Source: Rhodopseudomonas faecalis (lineage in GTDB: Bacteria > Pseudomonadota > Alphaproteobacteria > Rhizobiales > Xanthobacteraceae). Taken from it: a stretch of DNA of 64,000 bases. The stretch is taken from NCBI RefSeq assembly GCF_003217325.1, contig NZ_QJTI01000018.1, positions 23,074-87,073 on the forward strand, given 5' to 3'. Made by a program: the position numbers and the translations under genes. Positions 21,280 through 30,394 of this stretch are shown here, piece by piece. The notes under the pieces are model-generated. The model was given only the letters and a program-made list of their open reading frames with translations, had not been told where the DNA came from and made no database searches. Each line of letters begins with the position of its first letter. Within the stretch, counting starts at the first letter, position 1.

Positions 21280-24069
21280 ATGCCTCCCGCCATTCCGCTC
21301 GCGACCTATCGCCTGCAGCTCACCGCAGAATCTGGCTTCGACGCCGCCGCCGCGATCGTGCCTTATCTAAAGGCCCTCGGCATCAGCCATCTCTACGCCT
21401 CGCCATTCATGACGGCGCGCGCCGGCTCCACCCATGGCTATGACATCATCGACCACACCGCGCTCAACCCGCAGCTTGGCGGCGAACCAGCATTCGAGCG
21501 CCTGGCGGCAGCGCTCAAGCAGCACGATCTCGGCCTGATCCTCGATTTCGTGCCCAATCATGTCGGCGTTCATTTTGACGATAATCCATGGTGGCTGGAT
21601 GTGCTGGAATGGGGACCGGCCTCGCCCCATGCTGACTCGTTCGACATCGATTGGGATATCCTGCCGCACCGCTCGCGCGACGGCGTGTTGCTGCCGATCA
21701 TCGGCAGTTCCTATGGCGAAGCGCTGGAGCGCGGCGAGATCGAGCTGCGCTATGATGCCGACCAGGCCAGCTTCTCGGCCTGGTACTATCAGCACCGGCT
21801 GCCGATCGCGCCCGAGCGCTACCGCGACATTCTGCGTACCGTGGTCAAGACCACCCATGCCGAAGCCAGCGCCACAGGCCGCGCCATCCTCGAACTCGTG
21901 GCGCGCTATGCCGGACTGAAGCAGCCGGACCGCGCCAGCGCGCCGGCGTTCCGGCACAGCCTGCGCCAGATTCCCGGCGCCACTGATCTGATCGCGCGCG
22001 GGCTTGACGCTTACCTTGCCGGCGAAGGCCGCCCGGCGCAAACCCAGGCGCTGCATCTTTTGCTGGAACGGCAGCATTATCAGCTCGGCCATTGGCGATT
22101 GGCGGCGAGCGAGATCAACTACCGGCGCTTTTTCGACGTCAACACGCTGGCGGGCCTGCGCGTCGAGGACGCCTCAACTTTCGACGCGATCCATGGATTG
22201 GTGCAGCGGCTGGTGACTGAGGGCAAGCTGCACGGGCTGCGGCTTGATCATATCGACGGCCTGCACGACCCGGCGCAGTATTTTGTACGGCTCAGGCGGC
22301 TGCTGCGCGACGCGCGCGGCGGCGTCACCTCGCCATTCTATATGGTGATCGAAAAGATTCTCGGCGAGCATGAGACCTTGCCGCGCTTTGCCGGCGTGCA
22401 TGGCACCACCGGCTATGAATGGCTCAATATCATCAGCCGCGTGCTGGTCGATGGCGCCGGCCTTGGCGCACTCGATGAGGTGTGGCGCCAGATCAGCAAC
22501 CGCGCCCCGGATTTTCCGCCGGTGCTGCGCGAGGCCAAGCGCCGGGTGCTGCAAACGCTGCTGCTCAGCGAATTCACGGTGTTGGCGCGATTGCTGGCGC
22601 GGATCGCCGGCGGCCATTATTCGACGCGCGACTTTGCCGCGAGCAGCCTGCGCCAAGCGCTGGAACTCTATGTGCTGCACTTTCCGGTGTATCGCACCTA
22701 TCTCAACGCGGCAGGACCGACCGCGCCAGACCGCGCGCTGATCGCCGACACGATCGAGCGCGCGCGCGCCGATTGGTTCGCCCCCGATGAAGGCCTGTTT
22801 GATTTTCTGCGCGAGGTGCTGACGCTCGATCTGATCAAGCGCGGCACCACCACGCACAGCAAGCGCCGGGTGCGGCGATTTGCGCTGAAACTGCAGCAAT
22901 TCACTGGGCCGACCATGGCGAAGTCGCTGGAGGACACCGCGTTCTATCGCTACCACCGGCTGCTGGCGCTCAATGAGGTCGGCGGCGATCCATCGGCAGC
23001 CGCCCTGCCGATCGACGCCTTCCATGAGATGATGCGCAAGCGCGCCATCGATTGGCCGCACGGCCTAACCGCGACCGCCACCCACGACACCAAGCGCGGC
23101 GAAGACACCCGGGCGCGGCTGCTGGCGCTGGCTGAATTGCCCGGCGAATGGACCGCGGCGGTCGCGCGCTGGAAGGTGCTCAACGCCCCGCATCTGACCA
23201 TCGACAATACGACCCGCGCGCCGTCGGCGCCTTTTGAATACATGCTGTATCAGACCCTGCTCGGCGCCTGGCCGCTGCAGCCCGAGCCGGATTTCACCGC
23301 ACGGATTCAGGCCTATGCGCAGAAGGCGGCGCGCGAAGCCAAGCAGCAGACCAGCTGGCTCAATCCCCATGCCGGCTATGAAGCCGGTGTGCGCGGTTTC
23401 ATTGAACGGATTCTCGATCCCGGCCGCTCCGGCGACTTCATCGATCAGCTGCAAATGCTGGCGGAGCGCGTCGCGCTGCTCGGCGCGCTCAATTCGCTGG
23501 CGCAGCTGACGCTGAAAGCCACGCTGCCGGGCGTGCCGGACTTTTATCAAGGCGCCGAGTGGTGGGACCTGTCGCTGGTCGATCCCGACAATCGCCGCCC
23601 GGTCGATTTTGCCGCGCGCGCCGCGATGCTGGATGATCTGCATCAGCCGGACTGGGCCGCGCTCGCCGATACATGGCGCGATGGCCGCATCAAACTGGCC
23701 TGGACCCACGAATTGCTGCGGCTGCGCGCAGCGCATCCGACGCTGTTCTCCGAAGGCAGTTATCAGCCGCTGCGCGTCGAAGGGCCGCTCGCCGACCGGG
23801 TGATTGCCTTTGCCCGCCGCCATGACCGCGAGGCGGTGATTGTCGCGATCGCCTGCAAGCTGGCGCCGCTCACCGATCAGGGCTGGCGCTGGCCGCGCGC
23901 CGATGATTTTGCCGGTGCGGTGCTGCTCGATAGCTATCAGATCGATGATCATCGCGACGGCCAGAAGCTGGCGCTGGCCGATTTGTTTGCAAACCTGCCG
24001 GTCGCGGTGCGGCGCGCGCGTTATCGCGGCAAGCTCGGGCCGTCGCGGCTGCGGCGGACACGGAGCTGA
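21280..24069 (+). CDS. treY: Malto-oligosyltrehalose synthase
   Basis: Turns the reducing end of a malto-oligosaccharide into a trehalose unit by intramolecular transglucosylation. The 929-residue GH13_26 protein has the expected LGLILDFVPNHVGVHF, GLRLDHIDGLHDPAQY (nucleophile near 323) and VIEKILGEHETLP. Its hallmark is ATATHDTKRGEDTRARL near 600. PGVPDFYQGAEWWDLSLVDP near the C-terminus is also characteristic. The start codon at 21280 precedes PPAIPLATYRLQLT, the usual TreY N-terminus. TreY normally needs TreZ to release trehalose; no TreZ is in the window. It ends the plus-strand glucan cluster. Confidence 0.95.
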   Translation: MPPAIPLATYRLQLTAESGFDAAAAIVPYLKALGISHLYASPFMTARAGSTHGYDIIDHTALNPQLGGEPAFERLAAALKQHDLGLILDFVPNHVGVHFDDNPWWLDVLEWGPASPHADSFDIDWDILPHRSRDGVLLPIIGSSYGEALERGEIELRYDADQASFSAWYYQHRLPIAPERYRDILRTVVKTTHAEASATGRAILELVARYAGLKQPDRASAPAFRHSLRQIPGATDLIARGLDAYLAGEGRPAQTQALHLLLERQHYQLGHWRLAASEINYRRFFDVNTLAGLRVEDASTFDAIHGLVQRLVTEGKLHGLRLDHIDGLHDPAQYFVRLRRLLRDARGGVTSPFYMVIEKILGEHETLPRFAGVHGTTGYEWLNIISRVLVDGAGLGALDEVWRQISNRAPDFPPVLREAKRRVLQTLLLSEFTVLARLLARIAGGHYSTRDFAASSLRQALELYVLHFPVYRTYLNAAGPTAPDRALIADTIERARADWFAPDEGLFDFLREVLTLDLIKRGTTTHSKRRVRRFALKLQQFTGPTMAKSLEDTAFYRYHRLLALNEVGGDPSAAALPIDAFHEMMRKRAIDWPHGLTATATHDTKRGEDTRARLLALAELPGEWTAAVARWKVLNAPHLTIDNTTRAPSAPFEYMLYQTLLGAWPLQPEPDFTARIQAYAQKAAREAKQQTSWLNPHAGYEAGVRGFIERILDPGRSGDFIDQLQMLAERVALLGALNSLAQLTLKATLPGVPDFYQGAEWWDLSLVDPDNRRPVDFAARAAMLDDLHQPDWAALADTWRDGRIKLAWTHELLRLRAAHPTLFSEGSYQPLRVEGPLADRVIAFARRHDREAVIVAIACKLAPLTDQGWRWPRADDFAGAVLLDSYQIDDHRDGQKLALADLFANLPVAVRRARYRGKLGPSRLRRTRS

Positions 24070-24092
24070 GCAACCACCATCCAGACAAGCAG

Positions 24093-24127
24093 AGGCCGTC
24101 CGGGATCGAGCGAGGGCCGGACGGCCT
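24093..24127 (+). terminator. Hairpin downstream of treY, possible terminator
   Basis: AGGCCGTCCG (24093-24102) pairs perfectly with CGGACGGCCT (24118-24127) across a 15-nt loop, 24 bases after the treY stop. The stem is strong but the following T tract is only two bases, so termination may be weak or Rho-assisted. Confidence 0.5.
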
Positions 24128-24226
24128 TGGCGGTCTCGTGCCGAGCTGGTCGGTTCCCTACGCCGCTGGGATCGAGGCTGGCGCCACAAGGTTAACGAAA
24201 CGTTACGGGCGCACTACGCACGATCC

Positions 24227-24538
24227 TCAGGGCTTTTTGTCCAGCAACAGCCGGCCGCGCTGCCGGATGGTGGCCTGCGTCACCTCGGCGAATTTCTGCA
24301 GCAGCCACGGCAGCACCACTTCGACCCGAACGTGATCATCGGCGACCTCGACCTGCCCGGCCGCGACCTGACCGAGCGCACGCGCGCGGAACATCATGCG
24401 GTCGCCGTCCCAGCGTTGCTCATCAAGCTTGAGGATCGGCACGCTGGCGGTGGCGCGCGCCAGTCCGGACTCGATCCGGCGCCGTGCTTCGTCGCGGCCA
24501 AGCCGGTGCGGAATCGAAACGATCAGCGGTGCTGACAT
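24227..24538 (-). CDS. Polyhydroxyalkanoate-system family protein
   Basis: A 103-residue protein beginning MSAPLIVSIPHRLGRDEAR and ending in a WLLQKFAEVTQATIRQRGRLLL segment. The SIPHxLGxxEARRRI opening, the central RALGQVAAGQVEVADDHV stretch with two beta strands and the PWLLQKFA helix match the PHA_gran_rgn (polyhydroxyalkanoic acid system) family, small soluble proteins associated with polyhydroxyalkanoate granule loci. The biochemical role is not known. It is a lone gene, divergent from the DUF3309 miniprotein gene. Family assignment is by recognition of the N-terminal motif. Confidence 0.8.
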   Translation of the reverse strand: MSAPLIVSIPHRLGRDEARRRIESGLARATASVPILKLDEQRWDGDRMMFRARALGQVAAGQVEVADDHVRVEVVLPWLLQKFAEVTQATIRQRGRLLLDKKP

Positions 24539-24691
24539 CGGCGGATATCCCTGTGGTGTGAGCCCTCGGCAAATGTAGGTCGGCGCGCGGCGCAGACCAG
24601 AGGCGAGCTACGAGTTCATAGCCCGGAACATTCGTCCCGGTCGTCCGTTGGCGCTGCATTCAGCGGGGCACACGGGCTTGAGGAGAATGCC

Positions 24692-24856
24692 ATGTCGATC
24701 GGAACCATCATCCTGATCATTCTGATTATCGCGCTGCTCGGCGGCTTCACCGGCGTCGGCGGCGGGCCGTTCTACGGCACCGGTTATTATGGCGGCGGCG
24801 GGCTGGGGCTGGTGATCGTGATCCTGCTGGTGCTGGTGCTGCTCGGCAAACTCTAG
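24692..24856 (+). CDS. DUF3309-type small membrane protein
   Basis: A 54-residue protein read from ATG 24692, preceded by TTGAGGAGAATGCC, which includes a strong AGGAG ribosome-binding site. The sequence is two hydrophobic helices ([15 protein letters not shown] and [17 protein letters not shown]) joined by a Gly/Tyr-rich loop ([17 protein letters not shown]). This pattern matches DUF3309 miniproteins, which are widespread in proteobacteria and of unknown function; a role in membrane stress is often suggested but not shown. Its stop codon overlaps the convergent ligD stop by four bases. Confidence 0.82.
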   Translation: MSIGTIILIILIIALLGGFTGVGGGPFYGTGYYGGGGLGLVIVILLVLVLLGKL

Positions 24857-27537
24857 CGTTTCCGGCGCCCCGCTCCGCTGACCGTCAAGCGCTCGATCGC
24901 CGGCGCCAGCGGGGTGGCCGCCTCGAAGTAATCGCGCCAGGCGCGACTCTTGGCGAGCAGCGCCGGCACGGTGCGCAAGGTAAAGCGCTTCGGATCAAGC
25001 CCGGCTTTGACCTGCGCCCAACTGATCGGCATCGACACTGGCGCACCCTCGCGGGCGCGCGGCGACAGCACCGCCACCGCGGTCGCCATCCGGTCATTGC
25101 GCAGATAATCGAGAAATATCCGGCCGTGGCGCTTAGCCTTGGCCATGTTGATCAGATAGCGCCGCGGACTATCCGCCGCCATCTGCGCGCACAGCGTCTG
25201 CGCAAAGGTTTTGGCGCGCGGCCAATCGGTGTTGTGGTCGGCCGCAAGCGGCACCACGACATGCAAACCCTTGCCGCCGGTGGTCTTGCAGAACGCAGCA
25301 AGGCCGAGTGCGGTCAGCCGTTCGCGCAGCTCACGCGCCGCCATGATCACGTCATCAAACGCCAGCTCCGGCGCCGGATCGAGATCGAACACCAGTCGCC
25401 CCGGCTGGTCCGGTGCATCGGGCGCGCAGTTCCAGGGATGCAGTTCGACGCCGCCAAGCTGCGCTACCGCGGCCAGCGCCTCGATCCGGTCGATCTGCAG
25501 ATAGGGTTTTCGATCGCCCGATATTTTTACCAGCGTCAGCAGCTCGGAGCCGCCCGCCATGCCATGGCGCTGAAAGAAGCGCTGTCCCAACAGGCCGTCG
25601 GGCGCGCGCACGATCGAGCACGGCCGCCCTTTGAGATGCGGCAGCATCCAATCGCCGACCGCCTCGAAATAGCGTGCCAGATCGAGCTTGGTCAGCGCGC
25701 CGTCGCCGTCATCGGGCCACAGCTCCTTGTCGGGATTGGACAACGTCACGCCGAGCACGGTGGCATCATCGCGGCGGCGAACGGCGGCAGCGCGCCGGAC
25801 TGTGGCCGGCTTCGCCTGGGGGCGTGGCGCAGTGGCCGTCTCATCCGTGATTTCGGCCGCGGGCTTATCGAGCCGCAAGCCCTTGAACGCCGCCTGCCGC
25901 AACTGACCGGCGCCGGTGAAGCCAGCGAATTCGATTTCGGCGACCAGCTCCGGCCTCAGCCAATGCACTTCCTTGCCCGCGCGCGGCGCATTGCTGCCGC
26001 TGAACGGCCTGGTGTCCGACGCCGCGCGCTCCAGCGCCGGCATCAGCCGCGCAACGGTGTCGCGGCCAAAGCCAGTGCCGACCGTGCCGAGATAGACAAG
26101 CTGATCATTGCGATACACGCCGACCAGCAGCGAGCGGAACTTGCCGTTGGCGCTGTTCCAGCCGCCGATCACCACCTCCTGCCCGGCCCGGCATTTTGCC
26201 TTGGTCCAGCTGGTGCTGCGGCCAGAGCGATACGGCGCGTCGAGCTTTTTTGAGACGATGCCTTCCAGCTTCATCTCACAGGCCGTTTGCAGCACTTCGT
26301 CGCCGCCGGCCTCGACATGATCGACATAGCGGATCAGCGCCCCCTTGCGCCGCCCGCGCGCGACCAGCAGTTGTTGCAGCCGCTGTTTGCGTTCCAGCAG
26401 CGGCCGCTGCCGCCAATCGGCGCCATCGGCATAGAGCAGATCGAACGCATAGCAGATCAGTTGATCGGTCTCGCCCTCGGACAGCACCGCCTGCAACAGC
26501 GCAAAATCCGGCACGCCGTTGTCGTTGAGCGCGACAATCTCGCCATCAATCAGCACATCGGGCAACGCCGCGGCCGCGCGGGCGATCGCCGGGAACTTGT
26601 CGGTCCAATCAAGGCCGCTGCGCGTGAACAGCCGCGCTTGGCCCTCTTTCACATGGAGCTGCATGCGGTAGCCGTCGAGCTTGATCTCATGCGCCCAGCC
26701 CGTGCCGGACGGCGGCCGCGTCACCAGCGTGCAAAGCTGCGGCGCCACAAAGCCCGGCATCGGCGCAGCTTGGCTGCGGCCCCGCGGCTTTGCTGGCGCG
26801 CGCGGCGGCGTGCTCGGCGCCCGACGACGGGCGCGTTCAGCCGATGGGGTGCGCGGCTTGGCGGTCGGCGACGCGGCGCTGCGCTTGCTACTGTCCCATA
26901 CCGCATCGGCTTTGGCGCGCGCCGCCATCCGCCGCATGAACGGTTTTGGACCGCGCCCCTCGCCCGCAGCGATCTCCTCCATGGTGCGTCCCGACGCCAC
27001 CGAGCGGTCCTGCGCAAGCACCGCCTCGCCGTCGCCCTCGCGCGCCTCGTCGTCGCGATGCTTGATCAGCAGCCAGTTGGTACGGCCGCTGCCATCACGA
27101 TCATGGCGCATCCGCACCAGCACCCAGCTGCCGCGCAGCTTCTCGCCATGCAGCGTGAATTTCAGATCGCCCTTGGCGAGCCCTTGTTCCGGATCGTCAC
27201 ACTCCCAATAGCCGCGATCCCACAGCAGCACGGTGCCGCCGCCATATTGGCCCTTGGGAATGGTGCCTTCGAAATCGCCATAGTCGAGCGGATGATCCTC
27301 GACCTCGACCGCGAGCCGCTTGTCCTGCGGATCGAGCGAGGGCCCGCGCGTTACCGCCCAGGACTTGAACACGCCGTCGAATTCGAGCCGCAGATCGTAA
27401 TGCAGCCGGCGCGCGGCGTGCTTCTGGATCACAAAGCGCAGGCGCTTGGCGCGCCGCACTGGCTGATCGCCGGAAGGCTCGGCGGTCTGCTGAAAATCAC
27501 GCTTGCTGCGATACTGGGTAAGGCTGGAGCGACCCAT
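24853..27537 (-). CDS. ligD: ATP-dependent DNA ligase D (non-homologous end joining)
   Basis: Repairs DNA double-strand breaks together with Ku. About 894 residues with domain order 3'-phosphoesterase, ligase, polymerase. The phosphoesterase part has [20 protein letters not shown] and [20 protein letters not shown]. The ligase part has the adenylation motif [12 protein letters not shown]. The primase/polymerase part has [15 protein letters not shown] and [16 protein letters not shown] 27537 is chosen because an AGGA lies eight bases upstream; the frame stays open to 27693 but the extra residues are unlike the family. No Ku gene is in the window. The final TAG overlaps the stop of the DUF3309 gene. 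Confidence 0.93.
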   Translation of the reverse strand: MGRSSLTQYRSKRDFQQTAEPSGDQPVRRAKRLRFVIQKHAARRLHYDLRLEFDGVFKSWAVTRGPSLDPQDKRLAVEVEDHPLDYGDFEGTIPKGQYGGGTVLLWDRGYWECDDPEQGLAKGDLKFTLHGEKLRGSWVLVRMRHDRDGSGRTNWLLIKHRDDEAREGDGEAVLAQDRSVASGRTMEEIAAGEGRGPKPFMRRMAARAKADAVWDSSKRSAASPTAKPRTPSAERARRRAPSTPPRAPAKPRGRSQAAPMPGFVAPQLCTLVTRPPSGTGWAHEIKLDGYRMQLHVKEGQARLFTRSGLDWTDKFPAIARAAAALPDVLIDGEIVALNDNGVPDFALLQAVLSEGETDQLICYAFDLLYADGADWRQRPLLERKQRLQQLLVARGRRKGALIRYVDHVEAGGDEVLQTACEMKLEGIVSKKLDAPYRSGRSTSWTKAKCRAGQEVVIGGWNSANGKFRSLLVGVYRNDQLVYLGTVGTGFGRDTVARLMPALERAASDTRPFSGSNAPRAGKEVHWLRPELVAEIEFAGFTGAGQLRQAAFKGLRLDKPAAEITDETATAPRPQAKPATVRRAAAVRRRDDATVLGVTLSNPDKELWPDDGDGALTKLDLARYFEAVGDWMLPHLKGRPCSIVRAPDGLLGQRFFQRHGMAGGSELLTLVKISGDRKPYLQIDRIEALAAVAQLGGVELHPWNCAPDAPDQPGRLVFDLDPAPELAFDDVIMAARELRERLTALGLAAFCKTTGGKGLHVVVPLAADHNTDWPRAKTFAQTLCAQMAADSPRRYLINMAKAKRHGRIFLDYLRNDRMATAVAVLSPRAREGAPVSMPISWAQVKAGLDPKRFTLRTVPALLAKSRAWRDYFEAATPLAPAIERLTVSGAGRRKR

Positions 27538-27541
27538 CACG

Positions 27542-27583
27542 AGCATCCTGCGGCCAGCATCCTGTGGCGAGCATCCTGAAGCT
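27542..27583. repeat. Three tandem 14-bp repeats just upstream of ligD
   Basis: AGCATCCTG recurs at 27542, 27556 and 27570, a 14-base period, with diverged last five bases. On the ligD strand each copy reads CAGGATGCT, so each carries an AGGA Shine-Dalgarno-like core. The copy nearest ligD serves as its likely ribosome-binding site. Confidence 0.6.
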
Positions 27584-27679
27584 GGCCAATGCACGGGCCA
27601 TGCTGCCACGCGCCGCCGGCAACCCAAACCGGAAAATACGCCAGCGGTTCCCGCAGTGCCGGGCGGCGCTCGGGCTCGG

Positions 27680-27985
27680 CTACTTCTTGGCACCCTTGCG
27701 CTTGCTGGCGGCCTTGCTGATCGCGCTGCGCTTGACCGACTTCTTGCTGCTGCGCCGGCTGGCGGCGGCCTTGGTGGTTTTTGCGGTCTTGCTCGCCCGC
27801 TTGCTCGACTTTTCCTTCGGCACCTTGTTGCCGGCCGACCTGGCTTCCGACAGCCCGATCGCGATCGCCTGCTTGCGGCTGGTCACGGTCTTGCCGGAGC
27901 GGCCGCTTTTCAGCGTGCCAGCCTTGCGCTTCTTCATCGCGCGTTCGACTTTGCTACTTGCCGCTTTGGAATAGTTGCGCGCCAT
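27680..27985 (-). CDS. Small lysine-rich basic protein (DUF6496-like, histone H1-like tail)
   Basis: A 101-residue, very basic protein. The start ATG 27985 has a GGGAGAG ribosome-binding site; longer in-frame extensions are unconserved-looking. The first half, [20 protein letters not shown] and then [20 protein letters not shown], matches the DUF6496 type domain found in many soil proteobacteria. The second half is a Lys/Ser/Ala/Arg-rich tail resembling histone H1-like or nucleic-acid-binding tails. Function is unknown; binding to DNA or RNA is plausible from charge alone. It lies upstream of ligD on the same strand with 142 bases between, so joint expression is possible but not shown. Confidence 0.75.
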   Translation of the reverse strand: MARNYSKAASSKVERAMKKRKAGTLKSGRSGKTVTSRKQAIAIGLSEARSAGNKVPKEKSSKRASKTAKTTKAAASRRSSKKSVKRSAISKAASKRKGAKK

Positions 27986-28110
27986 CACCGCTCTCCCGGT
28001 TGCCGGCGAACCAATCACCAATGGCAGCGATCGTTCCAAGCCGGCCCGATATTGGTGCGATGGCTCATCACCGTACGAAAACAACGAAGGGCAATAACGA
28101 GCGCCGAGCT

Positions 28111-28143
28111 TCCGGGTTCGCCCGCTGACGCGGGCGCCCCGGA
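28111..28143. repeat. Palindromic intergenic repeat (REP-like hairpin)
   Basis: TCCGGG-TT-CGCCCGC-TGAC-GCGGGCG-C-CCCGGA forms a near-perfect hairpin in the gap between tusA and the DUF6496-like gene. A second GC-rich arm pair, CCTCTGCCCGC with GGGGAGAGG, lies at about 28175-28207. Sequences of this style are dispersed many times in Rhodopseudomonas and Bradyrhizobium genomes; copy number here cannot be counted. Confidence 0.6.
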
Positions 28144-28212
28144 ATGACTCGTTGATCGAGCACCGCTTACTTCACCTCTGCCCGCGTGCGGGGCGCGTGC
28201 GGGGAGAGGCGC

Positions 28213-28446
28213 TCAGCGCGATTCGGCGCGCTTCTCGATTACGAACACGATGCGTTCGTCGCTGCGCTCGCGGCGTTCGATGCGGTCGCCGGTCTCATTG
28301 ATCAGCGTCGGGATGTCGATCACCGCCATCGGATCGGTGCAATGCACCTCGAGCCGCTCACCACCACGCAGGGTTTGCAACGCCTTGCGGGTGCGCAGCA
28401 CCGGCATCGGGCATTTCAGGCCGGTGAGATCGAGGATGGTGGTCAT
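28213..28446 (-). CDS. tusA: TusA-family sulfur carrier protein
   Basis: A 77-residue TusA/SirA-fold protein. The conserved CPMPVLRTRKAL motif near residues 12-23 carries the cysteine that accepts persulfide sulfur. The later DPMAVIDIPTLINETG segment is the second helix and strand typical of the family. It would relay sulfur to tRNA thiolation, molybdenum cofactor enzymes or other acceptors; which of these cannot be told here. The usual TusA partners are not adjacent. It is downstream of ureE on the same strand with a gap of 108 bases, so it may have its own promoter. Confidence 0.88.
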   Translation of the reverse strand: MTTILDLTGLKCPMPVLRTRKALQTLRGGERLEVHCTDPMAVIDIPTLINETGDRIERRERSDERIVFVIEKRAESR

Positions 28447-28554
28447 AGCCGGATCGTACTCGAGATCGTACTTGGGAGGTGGCGATCGTCAGGGCAGCAC
28501 GTGGCTGTGCCGATCGCCAAGGCTGATGGACGCGAGATATTCAGTGCGAGATAT

Positions 28555-29223
28555 TCAGTGATCGTGACCATGATGGTGGCCACAGCCGCAGCCCTGTCCG
28601 TGTGCGTCGCCGTGACCATGATCGTGATGATGATCATGGTCGTGGCCGTGGTCATGATCGCAGCCGCAACCGCAGCCATGGCCCTTGTCATGATTGTCAT
28701 GCTGGTGCGCGGCGTGGTCGCCATGGTCATGATTGCAGTGATCATGCCCGCAATGCTGATGATCGTGATCACCGGCGGCAGGCTTGGCCGCGGGGGCGGC
28801 ATAGACGCCGCCTTCCGGATCGAACGGCGCCTCGATGGCGAGCGTGCGCCCGCCGAGCGCCTTGGCCATCGCCTCGACCACCGGATCGCGGCGAATGCGC
28901 AACCCCTTGCCGACGATCTGCATCGGCAACTGCCGATGACCAAGATGCCAAGCGATTCGCGCCACATGGGGCAGATCGTTGCCACGAATCTCGGTCAGCG
29001 CCTCGGCCGCCGCCACCACTTCGATCAGCCGGCCGTCGTCCAGCACCAAGGCATCGCCGCCGCGCAGCGTCAACTCCTGCTCAAGGTCGAGCAGAAACGC
29101 CAGGCCGCGGGTGCCGGTCAGCGCCGTGTGCCGGCTGCGCCGTGCATCAAAATCGAGCACGACGGTGTCAGCCGCCGGCTCTGCCCAATGATGTTGTCCG
29201 AGAACTTTGCTGGCGCGGATCAT
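28555..29223 (-). CDS. ureE: Urease accessory protein UreE with His/Cys-rich metal tail
   Basis: Nickel chaperone for urease maturation. Residues 1-75 are the UreE N-terminal domain ([36 protein letters not shown]) and 80-140 the metal-binding C-terminal domain ([27 protein letters not shown]). The last 80 residues are almost entirely His, Asp, Gly and Cys with runs such as [16 protein letters not shown]; the tail is much longer than in most UreE proteins and would hold several nickel ions. The start ATG 29223 is chosen because the fold begins there; the frame is open to 29259. No other urease gene is in the window, so it is detached from a ure operon here. Confidence 0.9.
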   Translation of the reverse strand: MIRASKVLGQHHWAEPAADTVVLDFDARRSRHTALTGTRGLAFLLDLEQELTLRGGDALVLDDGRLIEVVAAAEALTEIRGNDLPHVARIAWHLGHRQLPMQIVGKGLRIRRDPVVEAMAKALGGRTLAIEAPFDPEGGVYAAPAAKPAAGDHDHQHCGHDHCNHDHGDHAAHQHDNHDKGHGCGCGCDHDHGHDHDHHHDHGHGDAHGQGCGCGHHHGHDH

Positions 29224-29399
29224 GGCTGCTGCATTCAAGGTTGATGACAAAAGCGGCACCGAGCGCGGCGATCGCCGCGGCAGGCCCGCTCGCGGATTGC
29301 TGGTGAAGTACGCTCGGGCTGATGGTGCGCCATCATAGCCGCGCCGAGCGGCAGGTTCACGCTGATTCTCGCGGCGCGAACAGCCTGCGGTCGAGAAGG

Positions 29400-29936
29400 C
29401 TACAGCACCGCCCGGCTGCGGGCGGCGGTTTTGCGAAACAGCGTTTCCAAAGCGACATTGACGCCCTGGCAGCCGGCCGCGACCTGTTCAGCCCAGTCGA
29501 GATAGTCGACCAGCCGCTCGCGCTCCCAATCATCGGGCGGCGACACCAGCAGCGAGCGCAGATTGCTGATCTTGTCGGCGAGCTTGATCATGCGCGCCCG
29601 CGCGCTGAGATGCGGCGCATGCGCGATCTGCAGGCGCTTGCGCTCGGCCTTCGGCAACGTCTTGTCGTCGGATACTTCCACCACCAGCACGGCGACATCG
29701 TCGCCGAACAGCTCGGCGAGCTGCTCGCGGCTGACATCGGTGTCTTCGATGGTGTCGTGCAGCCAGCCGGCCGCAACCAGCGCCGCGTCCTTGCCCTCGG
29801 TCGCCGTCGCCAGCAAATGGGCCACTTCGGCAAGATGATTGAGATAGGGCTCCCGCGACGCCCCCTTGCGGCGCTGCCCGGCATGGCAGCGGGCCGCAAA
29901 ATCCGCGGCGCGGGATATCAGAACCAGACCTTGCAT
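29400..29936 (-). CDS. HD-domain hydrolase resembling MESH1 / SpoT hydrolase
   Basis: A 178-residue single-domain HD protein. It shows [16 protein letters not shown], the conserved [13 protein letters not shown], the metal-binding [12 protein letters not shown] and [17 protein letters not shown], followed by [12 protein letters not shown]. This order and spacing match metazoan MESH1 and bacterial small alarmone hydrolases, which remove pyrophosphate from ppGpp and can hydrolyse NADPH in some cases. There is no synthetase, TGS or ACT domain, so it would only degrade. A GGAG ribosome-binding site precedes ATG 29936. Neighbours give no functional hint. The specific substrate is inference. Confidence 0.85.
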   Translation of the reverse strand: MQGLVLISRAADFAARCHAGQRRKGASREPYLNHLAEVAHLLATATEGKDAALVAAGWLHDTIEDTDVSREQLAELFGDDVAVLVVEVSDDKTLPKAERKRLQIAHAPHLSARARMIKLADKISNLRSLLVSPPDDWERERLVDYLDWAEQVAAGCQGVNVALETLFRKTAARSRAVL

Positions 29937-30394
29937 CGGCGCTCTCCTCGTTCGTTCGCTGCGGGGACCGCCGGCCGGCGTGCAGCACTCGGCTCAGATC
30001 CGGCCCAGACCACCGTTAAGCCGCTGAATGGACGGCGATCCCGGCAACCGAGCGGCATCGCGCTCAGCGGTAGCTTGGTCGGCACGCGATACGCCACTTT
30101 GCCACCGAACGGTGGCCTCCGAACGACGTTGCCTTGTGACAGATCACGCCATGGAACCGGGCCGCCATGCAATCACACCTTGAATCCGCCGCGTTGCTGT
30201 TCCATATGGGGGCTAGGACCCTGGATTCATCGGGTCGATGCAGGCCGCGTGTTCTGAGCCGCTCTCACGGTCTCTGGCCTGCCCTCTCAGCTAACCACAA
30301 CCGGCGCCCCCGACACGCGGGTGTCTCTCATACGCTGAAGGTGCGCTCGGCAAACCTGCCGTGGGCGCATGTTCGCAATGGAAAGAAACACCTT
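29937..30394. other. 458-base gene-free stretch upstream of the DEAD-box helicase gene
   Basis: It lies between the divergent HD-hydrolase and helicase genes. Reading frames open here (for example the helicase frame back to 30167) lack family similarity and contain no convincing start. It presumably holds both promoters and a long 5' leader of the helicase mRNA. I see no clear terminator, riboswitch or repeat. Confidence 0.4.

Noticed and set aside
24192..24206. TTAA-N7-TTAC, a CtrA-like box near the end of the PHA-system gene
   Set aside because: It is not upstream of any start codon here, so it was kept only as a reminder that such boxes can occur by chance.
27538..27693. N-terminal extension of ligD by 52 residues
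   Set aside because: The extension is not similar to LigD proteins, and a ribosome-binding site is correctly spaced for the internal ATG at 27537.
29322..30257. 311-codon plus-strand frame overlapping the HD hydrolase and the following gap
   Set aside because: Most of it is antisense to the HD gene; composition is arginine-rich and unlike a protein family.
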